A stretch of 64,000 nt of DNA from Desulfolutivibrio sulfodismutans DSM 3696. Its GTDB lineage: Bacteria; Desulfobacterota; Desulfovibrionia; Desulfovibrionales; Desulfovibrionaceae. The DNA lies in contig NZ_CP045504.1 in assembly GCF_013376455.1 (NCBI RefSeq), forward strand, positions 3,741,001-3,805,000, given 5' to 3'. Made by a program: the position numbers and the translations under genes. The notes beneath the pieces were generated by a model. The model had not been told where the DNA came from, did no database searches, and saw nothing but the letters and a program-made list of their open reading frames with translations. Positions 35,600 through 43,175 of the stretch are shown here, one piece after another; within the stretch, counting starts at the first letter, position 1, and every line of letters starts with the position of its first letter.

Positions 35600-36005
35600 G
35601 GAAGCGCCTTTGTTGTGGTTGGCCGCCCTGCGACGGCTGGATACCTCGGAGGACGGATCTTGTTTTATTCTCTACGAAAATAGTTTAGTTTTGTCATGCT
35701 TTTTTTTGCATGGATCGGGAAGGATGCAAACGGAGCGTACAAAATTGGCTGGCACGCCGTCTGATTCGGTTATACGTGTATCTTGACGCATCGCGAGGTC
35801 TGCGGCGTTTCCAGGAATTCGACAAGAGTGTGAATTGCGTGGACATGTCCCGGGGTGAGGCAGGCGTCGCGACGGACTCCGTTCGCCGGGGCAGGGGGTG
35901 GCCTTGCGCCGGGCAGTTCGGGTATGCCGAAGCGGGCGGACAGGGTTGCCTTGTCCGCCTGGAGAATCGGCACAGACCGCGCCTGGCGCGTAAAAGGGGG
36001 CAGCC
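35600..36005. other. Divergent control region of nrfHA and the CBS-HPP pair
   Basis: A 406-bp gap between divergent operons, AT-rich near 35660-35720. It contains CATGC and GCATG (35695-35712) as arms around eight T. No FNR-, HcpR- or NtcA-like palindrome was recognised and no promoter is convincing; on the minus strand ATGACA followed by TAGAGA at 17 bp is the best guess. Confidence 0.4.
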
Positions 36006-36605
36006 ATGACCAGAAACGCTCCAACCGGTCCCCCGGGCATGTCCGAGGAGGACATCCTCCAGGCCATGCGTGACATGCACGGCTATGTGGACGTGACCCC
36101 GGGCGACTTCAGGGAGATTTACGAACTCGCCTATGCCCATGCCCGGGACCGTCTGGCCCGGACCACCACGGCCCGGGAGATCATGACCAGCCCGGTCCAT
36201 TGCCTGGGCCTGGACATGGCCGCTTCCGAGGCGGCCCGGTTCCTGGCCGGGCGAGGGGTGACCGGCGCGCCGGTGCTGGACGGGCGCGGCGTGGTCTGCG
36301 GCGTGGTTTCGGAGAAGGACTTTCTGCGCCGCATGGGCGCACGCGGCGCGCCGTCGCTTTTGGGCATCGTCTCCCGCTGCCTGGGAACCCCGGGGTGTCT
36401 GGTCACGGACCTGCGCGGCCTGACCGTGGCCGAGTTCATGACCGCCCCGGCGGTCACTGCGACGGCGGACATCACGGCGGAGGATATCTCGAGCCTTTTT
36501 ATGGAAAAATCCATCAACCGCCTGCCCATCTGCGATGCGGACGGCCGTCCTCTGGGCATCGTCACCCGCACCGATCTGGTCCGGGCTCTGCAAGGGCAAA
36601 GGTAG
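36006..36605 (+). CDS. Tandem CBS-domain protein
   Basis: A 199-residue cytoplasmic protein with an N-terminal helical segment of 50 residues and two CBS domains: ARTTTAREIMTSPVHCLGLD to GVVSEKDFLRRM, and LTVAEFMTAPAVTATADITA to GIVTRTDLVRALQ. CBS pairs bind adenosyl nucleotides and regulate attached enzymes or channels. The start follows AAAGGGG. The HPP membrane-protein gene begins four bases after the stop. In other organisms CBS domains are fused to HPP proteins, so the two products probably act together. Confidence 0.9.
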   Translation: MTRNAPTGPPGMSEEDILQAMRDMHGYVDVTPGDFREIYELAYAHARDRLARTTTAREIMTSPVHCLGLDMAASEAARFLAGRGVTGAPVLDGRGVVCGVVSEKDFLRRMGARGAPSLLGIVSRCLGTPGCLVTDLRGLTVAEFMTAPAVTATADITAEDISSLFMEKSINRLPICDADGRPLGIVTRTDLVRALQGQR

Positions 36606-36609
36606 GAAC

Positions 36610-37146
36610 ATGGACTATTTCCGAAAGATGCGCGGCACGACCCAGAGCCCGCCCCGGGTGGGTGCGGGCGAGGTGGCGTGGTCGTTTGCCGGGGCGTTTG
36701 TCGGCATCGCGGCCGTGGGGTTTCTGCACGCCGGACTCCTGGACGCGACCGGGTTGGGGCTGCTCATCGGCTCCTTCGGGGCCACGGCCGTTTTGGTTTA
36801 CGGCGCGATCAAAAGCCCCCTGGCCCAGCCGCGAAACGTCCTTTTCGGCCATGTGCTGTCCGCCCTGGCGGGGGTTGCGGCGCAGCAGGCCCTGGGCGAG
36901 GTGGTCTGGCTGGCCGCCGCCCTGGCCGTGGCCTCGGCCATCGCGATCATGCACCTGACCAAGACCCTGCATCCGCCAGGCGGGGCCACGGCGCTGATTG
37001 CGGTCATCGGCGGCGATTCCGTCCACGCCCTGGGCTATCTTTATGCGCTGGTTCCGGCCGGGCTCGGCGCGACAGTGCTGCTGCTCGTCGCCCTGATTGT
37101 GAACAACATTCCCAAGAACCGGCGCTATCCCGAATTCTGGTGGTAG
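36610..37146 (+). CDS. HPP-family membrane protein
   Basis: A 178-residue inner-membrane protein with four to five helices. The family motif HPPGGATALIAVIGG is present after KTL, with GLGLLIGSFGATAVLVYGA as an early helix and the NNIPKNRRYPEFWW ending. Plant and cyanobacterial HPP proteins are reported to move nitrite. Together with its position opposite nrfHA this makes nitrite or a related anion a plausible substrate, which is inference. It is co-transcribed with the CBS gene. Confidence 0.88.
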   Translation: MDYFRKMRGTTQSPPRVGAGEVAWSFAGAFVGIAAVGFLHAGLLDATGLGLLIGSFGATAVLVYGAIKSPLAQPRNVLFGHVLSALAGVAAQQALGEVVWLAAALAVASAIAIMHLTKTLHPPGGATALIAVIGGDSVHALGYLYALVPAGLGATVLLLVALIVNNIPKNRRYPEFWW

Positions 37147-37477
37147 GCCCCGGTTTCGTGAGGGACGCGGCGGCGTCGGGAGGGACAAGGACTCCGCGCG
37201 ACGTGTCCGCGGCATCCGGGTGGAGGCGGGGTGCGGGTACACGTCGCGGGGAGTGGCCATGCCCGTGGCGGCTACGGCGGGAGCGGTCGTCCCGGGCGTC
37301 AGGATGCGTGCTGCAGAGGGGCGGAGGATGACGGGCGGGGTTGCCAATGCGGGATATGAAGGCTAAGGGCAGGGGGGATCGGACTGGGGCGCTTCCTGAC
37401 GGGTAAACGTCAAACCACGACCCGGAGGGCAGCGGCATACCGCATGGCCATTGGATCACGATGCAATCGTCTCACCC
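37147..37477. other. Intergenic region, nothing recognised
   Basis: 331 bp after the HPP gene. No hairpin terminator, promoter or short gene stands out. Confidence 0.5.
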
Positions 37478-38443
37478 ATGAAGTATAGTAAATTTCATAA
37501 TACGTTTCACGAGGGTTTCGTCCTCGCCATTGCGGATGCCTCCCGGAAAGTCGCCAATATCTATTACAAGCTGTTTTTGAAGTGCGCTCCACGAATGAAT
37601 CGGAGCCTTACCGTCGAGACCAGGCTGAACATCTATTTCCATCTCTTCGATTACATGGAGAACACGGCGGCGAAAAAGCTGTCGCTGGTGCTGCTCTCCG
37701 ATCTGAAACGGATCAACCGGGGCCGCAAGGCCATCTTCTGCGCCCGGGTGAACACCAGCCTGGACATCCAGTTCCAGAAGGTTTTGAGCACAGGCGCCAG
37801 CGACATCAAGAGGATTCTGGACGCCTGCATCAGTTGCCAGGGGTGCTCCGCCGCCAAGCTGACCATCTATCACGACTTTTTAAACAAGGCCAATATGGCC
37901 TTTGAGAAGGTGTACGCCAAGACCCGGGAAGGCCTGTACGCCTTCATCTCCGGGAACCTCAACGCAATCGTCATGATGCTGGACGAATCGAACCATGAAA
38001 TACGCAATGTCCTGGGTCGGTTCCTCTTCTATCCGGTGGAGATCAAACACGGCATTTCCGCCACCGACGAAGCGGACAGCGGTTTTTTCCCCAGGCGATA
38101 CTGCAAGCCCTTTCTTGCCGTGCTGGAAACGTCGATTATTGGCGAAGACACCTTCGAGACCGTGAACAGCAAGCTCATCGAATACATCGAGAACCGGCTC
38201 GGCGAGAAGTCCATCACCAAGGACGGCATTGCCTTCATCTATAAAACCACGGACATTTCCCCCAGGATCGTGAAATACGTCGAGAAGGTGTACGAGCGTT
38301 TCGAGGGGCAGCAGCGCAGGCTCGATTTCGTTGCGGCGGTCAACGAGCACCTCAGGCGCAACGGCCCGCCCGGCCCGGAATTCACCTATGCCCACCTTCA
38401 GCTTGTCCTGGCCGCCTGGTACGATTTTTTCCACAACGGCTGA
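37478..38443 (+). CDS. Hypothetical protein
   Basis: A 321-residue protein with no signal peptide or clear membrane helix. It looks mostly helical (FHEGFVLAIADASRKVANIY, NTAAKKLSLVLLSDLKRI). A CISCQGC cluster at about residues 123-129 could bind metal or be redox active. I do not recognise a family. The codon use is less GC-biased than in its neighbours. The start is uncertain: neither the ATG at 37478 nor an in-frame TTG at 37451 has a ribosome site. Confidence 0.65.
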   Translation: MKYSKFHNTFHEGFVLAIADASRKVANIYYKLFLKCAPRMNRSLTVETRLNIYFHLFDYMENTAAKKLSLVLLSDLKRINRGRKAIFCARVNTSLDIQFQKVLSTGASDIKRILDACISCQGCSAAKLTIYHDFLNKANMAFEKVYAKTREGLYAFISGNLNAIVMMLDESNHEIRNVLGRFLFYPVEIKHGISATDEADSGFFPRRYCKPFLAVLETSIIGEDTFETVNSKLIEYIENRLGEKSITKDGIAFIYKTTDISPRIVKYVEKVYERFEGQQRRLDFVAAVNEHLRRNGPPGPEFTYAHLQLVLAAWYDFFHNG

Positions 38444-38619
38444 ACCCCAGACCGCCGCAGACGGAAAGCCGTTTCGGCCGAGGCCTGACGGCCAGTTCCC
38501 GGTCGGCGGCCGGAAAAATTCGTTCGAGCTATACACACGGATTGCCAGACCCTCTTGTACGGCCGACTTCCCACGCCCGCATGAGGTGTGACGCGGGTGG
38601 GGCGCCTGTTCCCCCGTTG

Positions 38620-38671
38620 CGGGGATTCCCAAGGGGGCACGCGCCCCCTTGGGCCGCCGGAGGCTTCCCTC
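38620..38671. repeat. Intergenic hairpin repeat, copy A
   Basis: CCCAAGGGGG (38628-38637) and CCCCCTTGGG (38644-38653) form a perfect 10-bp stem, preceded by GGGGATT and followed by GCCGCCGGAGGCTTCCC. The same flank-hairpin-flank layout recurs at 52472-52521. It ends ten bases after the stop of the minus-strand persulfide-enzyme gene and may serve as its terminator. Confidence 0.8.
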
Positions 38672-38680
38672 CCCCTCCCT

Positions 38681-40063
38681 CTACGCCGTCACCGGCAGGT
38701 CGGCGCTGCCCCAGGCCATGATGCCGCCGGCCAGGGACGAGACGTTCGTAAAGCCCTGTTTGATCAACAGGCTGGCCGCGATGTTGGAGCGATATCCCGA
38801 GGCGCACAGGGTGGCCAGGGGGGCGTCCACGGGGAATTTCGGGGCTTTGCCTTCGATGATGTCCGTCAGCGGCAGATGTACGGCCCCCTGCACATGCCCC
38901 GCGGCCCATTCCGCCGGGGTGCGCACGTCGAGCACGGTGATGCCGCCTTTTGACAGCCCAGCGGCCAGTTCGCGCGGCGCGATCAGGTCCAGCCGGTCCA
39001 CGGGCCGCCCGGACAAAAGCCAGCCCATGACCCCGTCGCGCAGGTAGCCCATGACCCGGTCGTAGCCGATGCGGTGCAGCTCCAGGGTCATGCGTTCGTA
39101 GTCGTCGCGGTTCGGGGTGACCAGGAGGATGTCCGCGTCCGGGGCCACTACCATGCCCACCCAGTTGGCGAGCTGCTTCTCGAAGCCGATGTTGAGGCTG
39201 CCCGGGATGTGCATGCCGCCGAAGGCTGCGGCCTCGCGCACGTCGATGACCACGGCCCCGCTTTTCATCTCTTCCTCGAACTGCTCAGGCGTCAGCGACC
39301 GCTCCAGGGGACAGGCGTCCAGGAGGTTCGCGCCCTTCATGTTGGTGGCGATGATGTGGCTGAAGCTTTTGGGGCGCACGGGGAAGACGGACATGACCTC
39401 TTTTTTGAAGGATTCGAAATCCGCAAAGCGCAGCATGGGGTTGGCCCGGCGTTCGTAGCCAAGGGTCGAGCTTTGCTTGGCGCTCATGCCCCGGCCGCAC
39501 AGGGAGCCCTGGCCGTGGGCCGGGAAGACCTCCATGTGGTCGGGATAGTTGGCGAGCTTGACGTAGAGGCTGTCGTAGAGATTTCTCACCTGGGCATCGA
39601 GGATCTGGTTGCCGGGCAGGTCCGGACGGCCGATGTCGCCCACGAAGAGCAGGTCGCCGGTCAGGATCATCTCCGGCTCGGCCGAGCGCACAAGGTCCGT
39701 GACCACGAGCGAAATGGACTGCGGGGTGTGGCCGGGGGTGAAGAGCACCTCCATGCGGGCCGCGCCGATCTCAATCACGTCGCCTTCGCGTAAGCCCTTG
39801 TGGGCGTAGGTCACCGGGGAGTCGACGTGGACGTAGATGTCCGCGCCGGTTGCGGCCCGAAGCTCCTGGTCGCCGCTTATGTGGTCGGCGTGGACGTGGG
39901 TGTTGATGACGTGGGTGATGCGCATGCCCTCGTCCCGGGCGATGTCCAGGTAGTCCCGGATATCCCGCTTGGGGTCCACCACGGCCACGGATTTGGCCCG
40001 GGGACAGCCGATCATGTAGGAGAAGCAACCCAGGCCCGGGGTGACGATCTGTTTGAAATACAT
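38681..40063 (-). CDS. Metallo-beta-lactamase/double-rhodanese protein (CstB-like persulfide dioxygenase)
   Basis: A 460-residue protein. The N-terminal metallo-beta-lactamase domain has the metal motif THVHADHISG, GHTPQS and GDLLFVGDIGRPDL, the pattern of ETHE1-type persulfide dioxygenases with a single iron. Two rhodanese domains follow: the first (VVIDVREAAAFGGMHIPGSL) has lost its loop cysteine, the second has LCASGYRS with the persulfide-carrying cysteine. This order is that of CstB, which oxidises low-molecular-weight persulfides to thiosulfate. It lies upstream of nothing on its strand; the peroxiredoxin gene is 326 bp away. The start at 40063 is the family's MYFKQ; a longer frame is unsupported. 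Confidence 0.9.
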   Translation of the reverse strand: MYFKQIVTPGLGCFSYMIGCPRAKSVAVVDPKRDIRDYLDIARDEGMRITHVINTHVHADHISGDQELRAATGADIYVHVDSPVTYAHKGLREGDVIEIGAARMEVLFTPGHTPQSISLVVTDLVRSAEPEMILTGDLLFVGDIGRPDLPGNQILDAQVRNLYDSLYVKLANYPDHMEVFPAHGQGSLCGRGMSAKQSSTLGYERRANPMLRFADFESFKKEVMSVFPVRPKSFSHIIATNMKGANLLDACPLERSLTPEQFEEEMKSGAVVIDVREAAAFGGMHIPGSLNIGFEKQLANWVGMVVAPDADILLVTPNRDDYERMTLELHRIGYDRVMGYLRDGVMGWLLSGRPVDRLDLIAPRELAAGLSKGGITVLDVRTPAEWAAGHVQGAVHLPLTDIIEGKAPKFPVDAPLATLCASGYRSNIAASLLIKQGFTNVSSLAGGIMAWGSADLPVTA

Positions 40064-40389
40064 GGCGTATCCGTCCTTTTCATGCGGTTTGGCGAGGCGA
40101 AGGTTTCCGGCCCGGCCACCCGGCCGCCAGGCGGGACATGGCGCGCTTGCGAAAAACGTCCCCGCGTCTCGCGACGGGAGCGTGGCGTTTCCGGAGATCA
40201 TATCCATCTTTTTCAGGGAGGCAATGCGCAGGCCGCCATGAGAAGGTAAAGGGCTTGGCCCCTTGGCCGCCGCAGGCTCGTCCCCTGACCATGTGCTGCC
40301 CATATGCAGCCGGTCGAAGGTCTTCCCGGCGCGGCAAGGGGCAGGAGGTGAGAGGGCCGCGCCGGGAAGGGGTTGGGGTCATATCTGCT
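40064..40389. other. Intergenic region with a degenerate hairpin repeat
   Basis: 326 bp between two minus-strand genes. Its only recognisable content is the degenerate repeat at 40246-40282. Confidence 0.5.
40246..40282. repeat. Intergenic hairpin repeat, degenerate copy
   Basis: AAAGGGCTTGGCCCCTTGG followed by CCGCCGCAGGC resembles copies A and B (hairpin, then GCCGCCGGAGGC) but with an imperfect stem. Confidence 0.5.
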
Positions 40390-41019
40390 TTACAGGGGCT
40401 TGTGGCAGAACCACCAGTCGAAGCATTCGTATTCCGTGGGGCGCTTTTTGGCCGTGGCCACGTCCTTGGCCGGGGGCACGATGACCCGGTCCTTGATGAG
40501 CTCGTTGTTGGGCCAACCGGCGGGGATGGCCACGCCCTTTTCGTCGGAGACCTGCATGCCTTTCACGGCGCGCAGGATCTCGTCCATGTTGCGGCCCAGT
40601 TCCTGGGGATAGTAGAAGATGATGCGGACCATGCCCGCGGGGTCGACGATGAACACGGCCCGCACGGTGTTGGTTCCCTTGGCCGGATGGATCATGCCCA
40701 GGGTTTCGGCCACCTTGCCGCAATCGTCGGCGATGACCGGGAACTCGATCTCCACGCCGAGCTTTTCCTTGATCCATTCCATCCATTTGATGTGCGAAAA
40801 CACCTGGTCGATGGACAGGCCGATGAGCTCGCAATTGAGCTTTTTGAACTCGGCCAGCCGTTTCTGGAAGGCCACGAATTCCGTGGTGCACACGGGGGTG
40901 TAGTCGGCCGGATGGCTGAACAGCACGAACCATTTACCCTTCATGTCCTGGGGCAGTTTCATGGTTCCATGGGTGGTGACGACTTCGATTTCGGGAAAGG
41001 GGCTGCCGATGGGGAACAT
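40390..41019 (-). CDS. Peroxiredoxin (Prx6-type, cysteine)
   Basis: A 209-residue thiol peroxidase. The peroxidatic cysteine is Cys44 in [13 protein letters not shown]. The long C-terminal part ([20 protein letters not shown], then [15 protein letters not shown]) is that of the Prx6/AhpC2 group. No resolving cysteine is at the usual AhpC position; the C-terminal [12 protein letters not shown] has two cysteines that may help recycling. It reduces peroxides in the cytoplasm. The start has an AAGGAG site. A palindrome at 41139-41159 lies 120 bp upstream and could control both this gene and the divergent selenocysteine homologue. Confidence 0.94.
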   Translation of the reverse strand: MFPIGSPFPEIEVVTTHGTMKLPQDMKGKWFVLFSHPADYTPVCTTEFVAFQKRLAEFKKLNCELIGLSIDQVFSHIKWMEWIKEKLGVEIEFPVIADDCGKVAETLGMIHPAKGTNTVRAVFIVDPAGMVRIIFYYPQELGRNMDEILRAVKGMQVSDEKGVAIPAGWPNNELIKDRVIVPPAKDVATAKKRPTEYECFDWWFCHKPL

Positions 41020-41138
41020 AGTGTGTCTCCTTGTGGGAAGGTTTGGGGTTTTTGGTGGCCATTCCCGCCGGTATGCATCACCCTCGTGGGGTTTGAGCGT
41101 GCGGGCTTGGGAATGAGTTGAAATTTGTTTTCATTCCG

Positions 41139-41159
41139 AATTAGGAACGATTCCTATTT
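41139..41159. promoter_or_regulatory. Palindromic operator between two peroxiredoxin genes (PerR/Fur-box-like)
   Basis: TAGGAA and TTCCTA are perfect arms around CGA, with partly matching AT flanks (AAT before, TTT after). The AT-flanked palindrome of about 20 bp is the shape of Fur/PerR boxes. Confidence 0.6.
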
Positions 41160-41383
41160 AAGCTCAGAGGGCCGGGGCGTCAAGAAAAAAGTGAAAATTC
41201 TTTTCCGATAGTATTTTGTTTTGTGATTTTGGATGGATGCGCGTGGCAGGATACGGGCGGTTCGAGCCTGGCCTCCGCAGATGTCGGGAGCGTTCCCTTC
41301 AGTACGCCGACCTTGCTATTCCCCTCCCGGAAGGTCTATGAATTGGGCTATGCAATCGTGCATGGCGTTTCCCATCGGACAAA

Positions 41384-41395
41384 TTGATATATCAA
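41384..41395. promoter_or_regulatory. Perfect 12-bp palindrome TTGATATATCAA
   Basis: The palindrome lies just before a GGAGGA ribosome site (41400-41405) and the in-frame ATG at 41412, and 133 bp before the preferred start of the selenoprotein gene. It may be an operator. Confidence 0.45.
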
Positions 41396-41528
41396 CATCC
41401 GGAGGAATCTCATGCCAGAAGAAACGGCCATCGGGTGCGCCAGACCCACGGGCGGCGCGGTCACGGATCAGAAACCGGCTGATGGGCCGGAGAATGCGGC
41501 GGCGCAGGCGCCGCAAGGAGGAACGCGC

Positions 41529-42134
41529 ATGATCTCCATCGGCAAACCGGCGCCCGATTTCACGGCCCCGGCGTATCTGGACGGCAGATTCGTCTCGGTG
41601 CGGCTTTCGGAATATCTCGGCAAATGGGTCGTCCTGTGCTTCTACCCGGGGGACTTCACCTTCGTCTGAGCCACGGAAATCTCGGCGGTCGCCGAGAAGC
41701 ATCCGGAGTTCGCCAGCCTGGGCGTCCAGGTGCTGTCCATGAGCACGGACAGCGTCTTCGTGCACAAGATGTGGGTGGAGCATGAGATTTCCAAGATGGT
41801 GACGGCGAAGACCGTGCCGTTCCCCATGCTCTCGGACGCCGGGGGCAAGGTGGGCGAGATCTACGGGGTCTACGACGCCGACGCGGGCGTGGATGTCCGG
41901 GGGCGGTTTTTGATCGACCCCGACGGCATCGTGCAGGGCTTCGAGGTGCTGGCCCCGCCCGTGGGCCGCAACGTGAGCGAGACCATCCGGCAGATCCAGG
42001 CCTTCCAGCTGGTGCGGGAGAGCAAGGGGACCAACGCCACGCCGTCGGGCTGGTCCAAGGGCAAGCCGGTGTTGTCGCCGAGTCCCGATCTGGTGGGGCA
42101 TGTCTGGGAGAAGTGGAACGTCAAACTGGCCTGA
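41529..42134 (+). CDS. Selenocysteine-containing peroxiredoxin (PrxU)
   Basis: One reading frame with an internal TGA at 41667-41669. The product is 201 residues, the normal peroxiredoxin length, with selenocysteine at position 47: GDFTFV-Sec-ATEISAV, where relatives have FTFVCPTE. The frame stays intact on both sides with continuous homology, and a SECIS hairpin lies just downstream. The usual resolving cysteine near the C-terminus (VCPAxW) is replaced by NATPSGW, so the enzyme would act as a 1-Sec peroxidase or use an outside thiol. The real stop is also TGA. The start at 41529 has AAGGAGG eight bases upstream; a second ATG at 41412, with GGAGG, would add 39 unconserved residues. The frame up to the TGA would read as an 85-residue fragment if UGA were a stop. 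Confidence 0.93.
41680..41697 (+). promoter_or_regulatory. Bacterial SECIS element of the selenoprotein mRNA
   Basis: TCTCGGC and GCCGAGA make a perfect 7-bp stem with a GGTC loop. The loop begins 18 bases after the UGA, within the 16-37-base window for bacterial SECIS elements, and GGUC is the SelB-contacting loop sequence known from E. coli fdhF. Confidence 0.85.
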
Positions 42135-42276
42135 GACGGACGCGGCAGCGGCCAGGCGCGGGGCGTTTTGAGAAGGATGCCAGGAGAGGCGAGATGTCTG
42201 GCGTGACGTGCGCCGCCCTGTGCTTCACTGACGCGGCCAGACACGGCCAGACACGGCCTGACGCAGCGTATGCTTC

Positions 42277-42321
42277 ATGGGCCCGGCCCCCCGGAAGAGG
42301 GAGGCCGGGCCCATGTTTTTT
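42277..42321 (+). terminator. Terminator of the selenoprotein gene
   Basis: ATGGGCCCGGCC and GGCCGGGCCCAT are perfect 12-bp arms around 14 bases, followed by GTTTTTT. It starts 143 bp after the stop codon; before it, at 42224-42254, is a short tandem repeat of ACGGCCAGAC units. Confidence 0.92.
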
Positions 42322-42373
42322 CAAAACGGCGCGGGGCGATGCGAAACGCCGACCGGGATGGCCCGGCTTGAGA

Positions 42374-42778
42374 TCAGGCCGAGGTGAGCTGGTTCAGATA
42401 CGACCGCGCGGCGACGGCCAGAAACCCGGAGCGGGTCATGCTTTCCGATCTGGCGGCCCGGTCCACCCGGGCCAGCAGGCCTTCGCCCATGGTAATGTTC
42501 ACGCGTTTTTGGCGCGATTCAAAGGCGGCCAGGGGCACGGGAAAGACCATGGCGCCGGCAGGGGACTTTTCCAGGATGGCCGTGTGAGGAGAGGGAGGCG
42601 GCACGGGCATGCCCAGATCCTTCAGGGTCTGGATGTGGCCATCCAGGGCGTCGGCGGCCATGGTGAGGGCCTGCTGTTCGTCGTCGCCCTCGGTGATGCA
42701 GCCCGGCAGATCCGGAAAGGTGACGGTGAAGCCGCCGCGGTCATCAGGGTCGAAGATGGCGTGATAGTACATGTTCAT
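42374..42778 (-). CDS. hicB: HicB-family antitoxin
   Basis: A 134-residue antitoxin. The N-terminal partial RNase-H-like fold shows the family sequence FDPDDRGGFTVTFPDLPGCI followed by TEGDDEQQALTMAADAL. The C-terminal 45 residues (KRVNITMGEGLLARVDRAAR, then MTRSGFLAVAARSYL) form a ribbon-helix-helix DNA-binding domain, so the protein both blocks HicA and represses the operon. Two ATGs (42778 and 42772) are possible; the second has better spacing to GAGGA. It follows hicA by 43 bp. Confidence 0.92.
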   Translation of the reverse strand: MNMYYHAIFDPDDRGGFTVTFPDLPGCITEGDDEQQALTMAADALDGHIQTLKDLGMPVPPPSPHTAILEKSPAGAMVFPVPLAAFESRQKRVNITMGEGLLARVDRAARSESMTRSGFLAVAARSYLNQLTSA

Positions 42779-42821
42779 TCCTCGCGGTACAGGCCGCAGA
42801 CGAAAGACAACTCCCTGCGGG

Positions 42822-43010
42822 CTATTTCAGATTCAAGCCCGACTGCCGTTCGATGCTGTGCACGGTTTTGGGTTTCAAGTCTTTTTTGGGATGCGGTACC
42901 GTGACCAGCCCCGGGATGTCGGGGTGCCGGAAATGCCAATGCGAACCTTTGACCCGGGCTTTGCGCCATCCGGCGGCCAGGAGGCGGCGGATAACCTCAT
43001 CACTGTCCAT
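42822..43010 (-). CDS. hicA: HicA-family mRNA interferase toxin
   Basis: A 62-residue toxin with a double-stranded-RNA-binding-like fold. DSDEVIRRLLAAGWRKAR is followed by the catalytic region VKGSHWHFRHPDIPG, with the conserved histidine of the GSHxxF motif, and VTVPHPKKDLKPKTVHSIER. HicA enzymes cleave mRNA without need of the ribosome. The start at 43010 fits the family; a longer frame to 43046 would add residues over the promoter side. It is the first gene of the pair. Confidence 0.93.
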   Translation of the reverse strand: MDSDEVIRRLLAAGWRKARVKGSHWHFRHPDIPGLVTVPHPKKDLKPKTVHSIERQSGLNLK

Positions 43011-43061
43011 GCGACCGATCCGTGTTGATCCGGTCCACCATGACATTCTTCCCTTGGTGAA

Positions 43062-43101
43062 TGTATGGCGATAAAATACACACGGTGGGGCGGCTGGTCA
43101 A
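43062..43101 (-). promoter_or_regulatory. hicAB promoter with overlapping inverted repeat
   Basis: On the minus strand TTGACC (43101-43096) and TATTTT (43078-43073) are spaced by 17 bases. TGTAT (43062-43066) and ATACA (43076-43080) form an inverted repeat over the -10 box and start point, a fitting place for the HicB operator. Confidence 0.6.
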
Positions 43102-43114
43102 GGCCGCCAGATGC

Positions 43115-43154
43115 GAAAAAAGCGTCCCGGCCGCAGTACACGGCCGGGACGCTT
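43115..43154 (-). terminator. Terminator of the SNF2 helicase gene
   Basis: AAGCGTCCCGGCCG and CGGCCGGGACGCTT are perfect 14-bp arms around seven bases. On the minus strand it follows the helicase stop by 21 bases and ends in a T-run. Confidence 0.92.
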
Positions 43155-43175
43155 GGGGTTGTTCTGAAAGGACGG

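Noticed and set aside
35695..35712. CATGC-T8-GCATG as a terminator
   Set aside because: The T-run is in the loop instead of after the stem and the position is upstream of both divergent operons.
41412..41669. 85-codon gene ending at TGA 41669, i.e. a truncated peroxiredoxin pseudogene
   Set aside because: Homology and frame continue without change after the TGA, the TGA is exactly at the catalytic Cys codon, and a SECIS hairpin follows; a nonsense mutation would not produce this combination.
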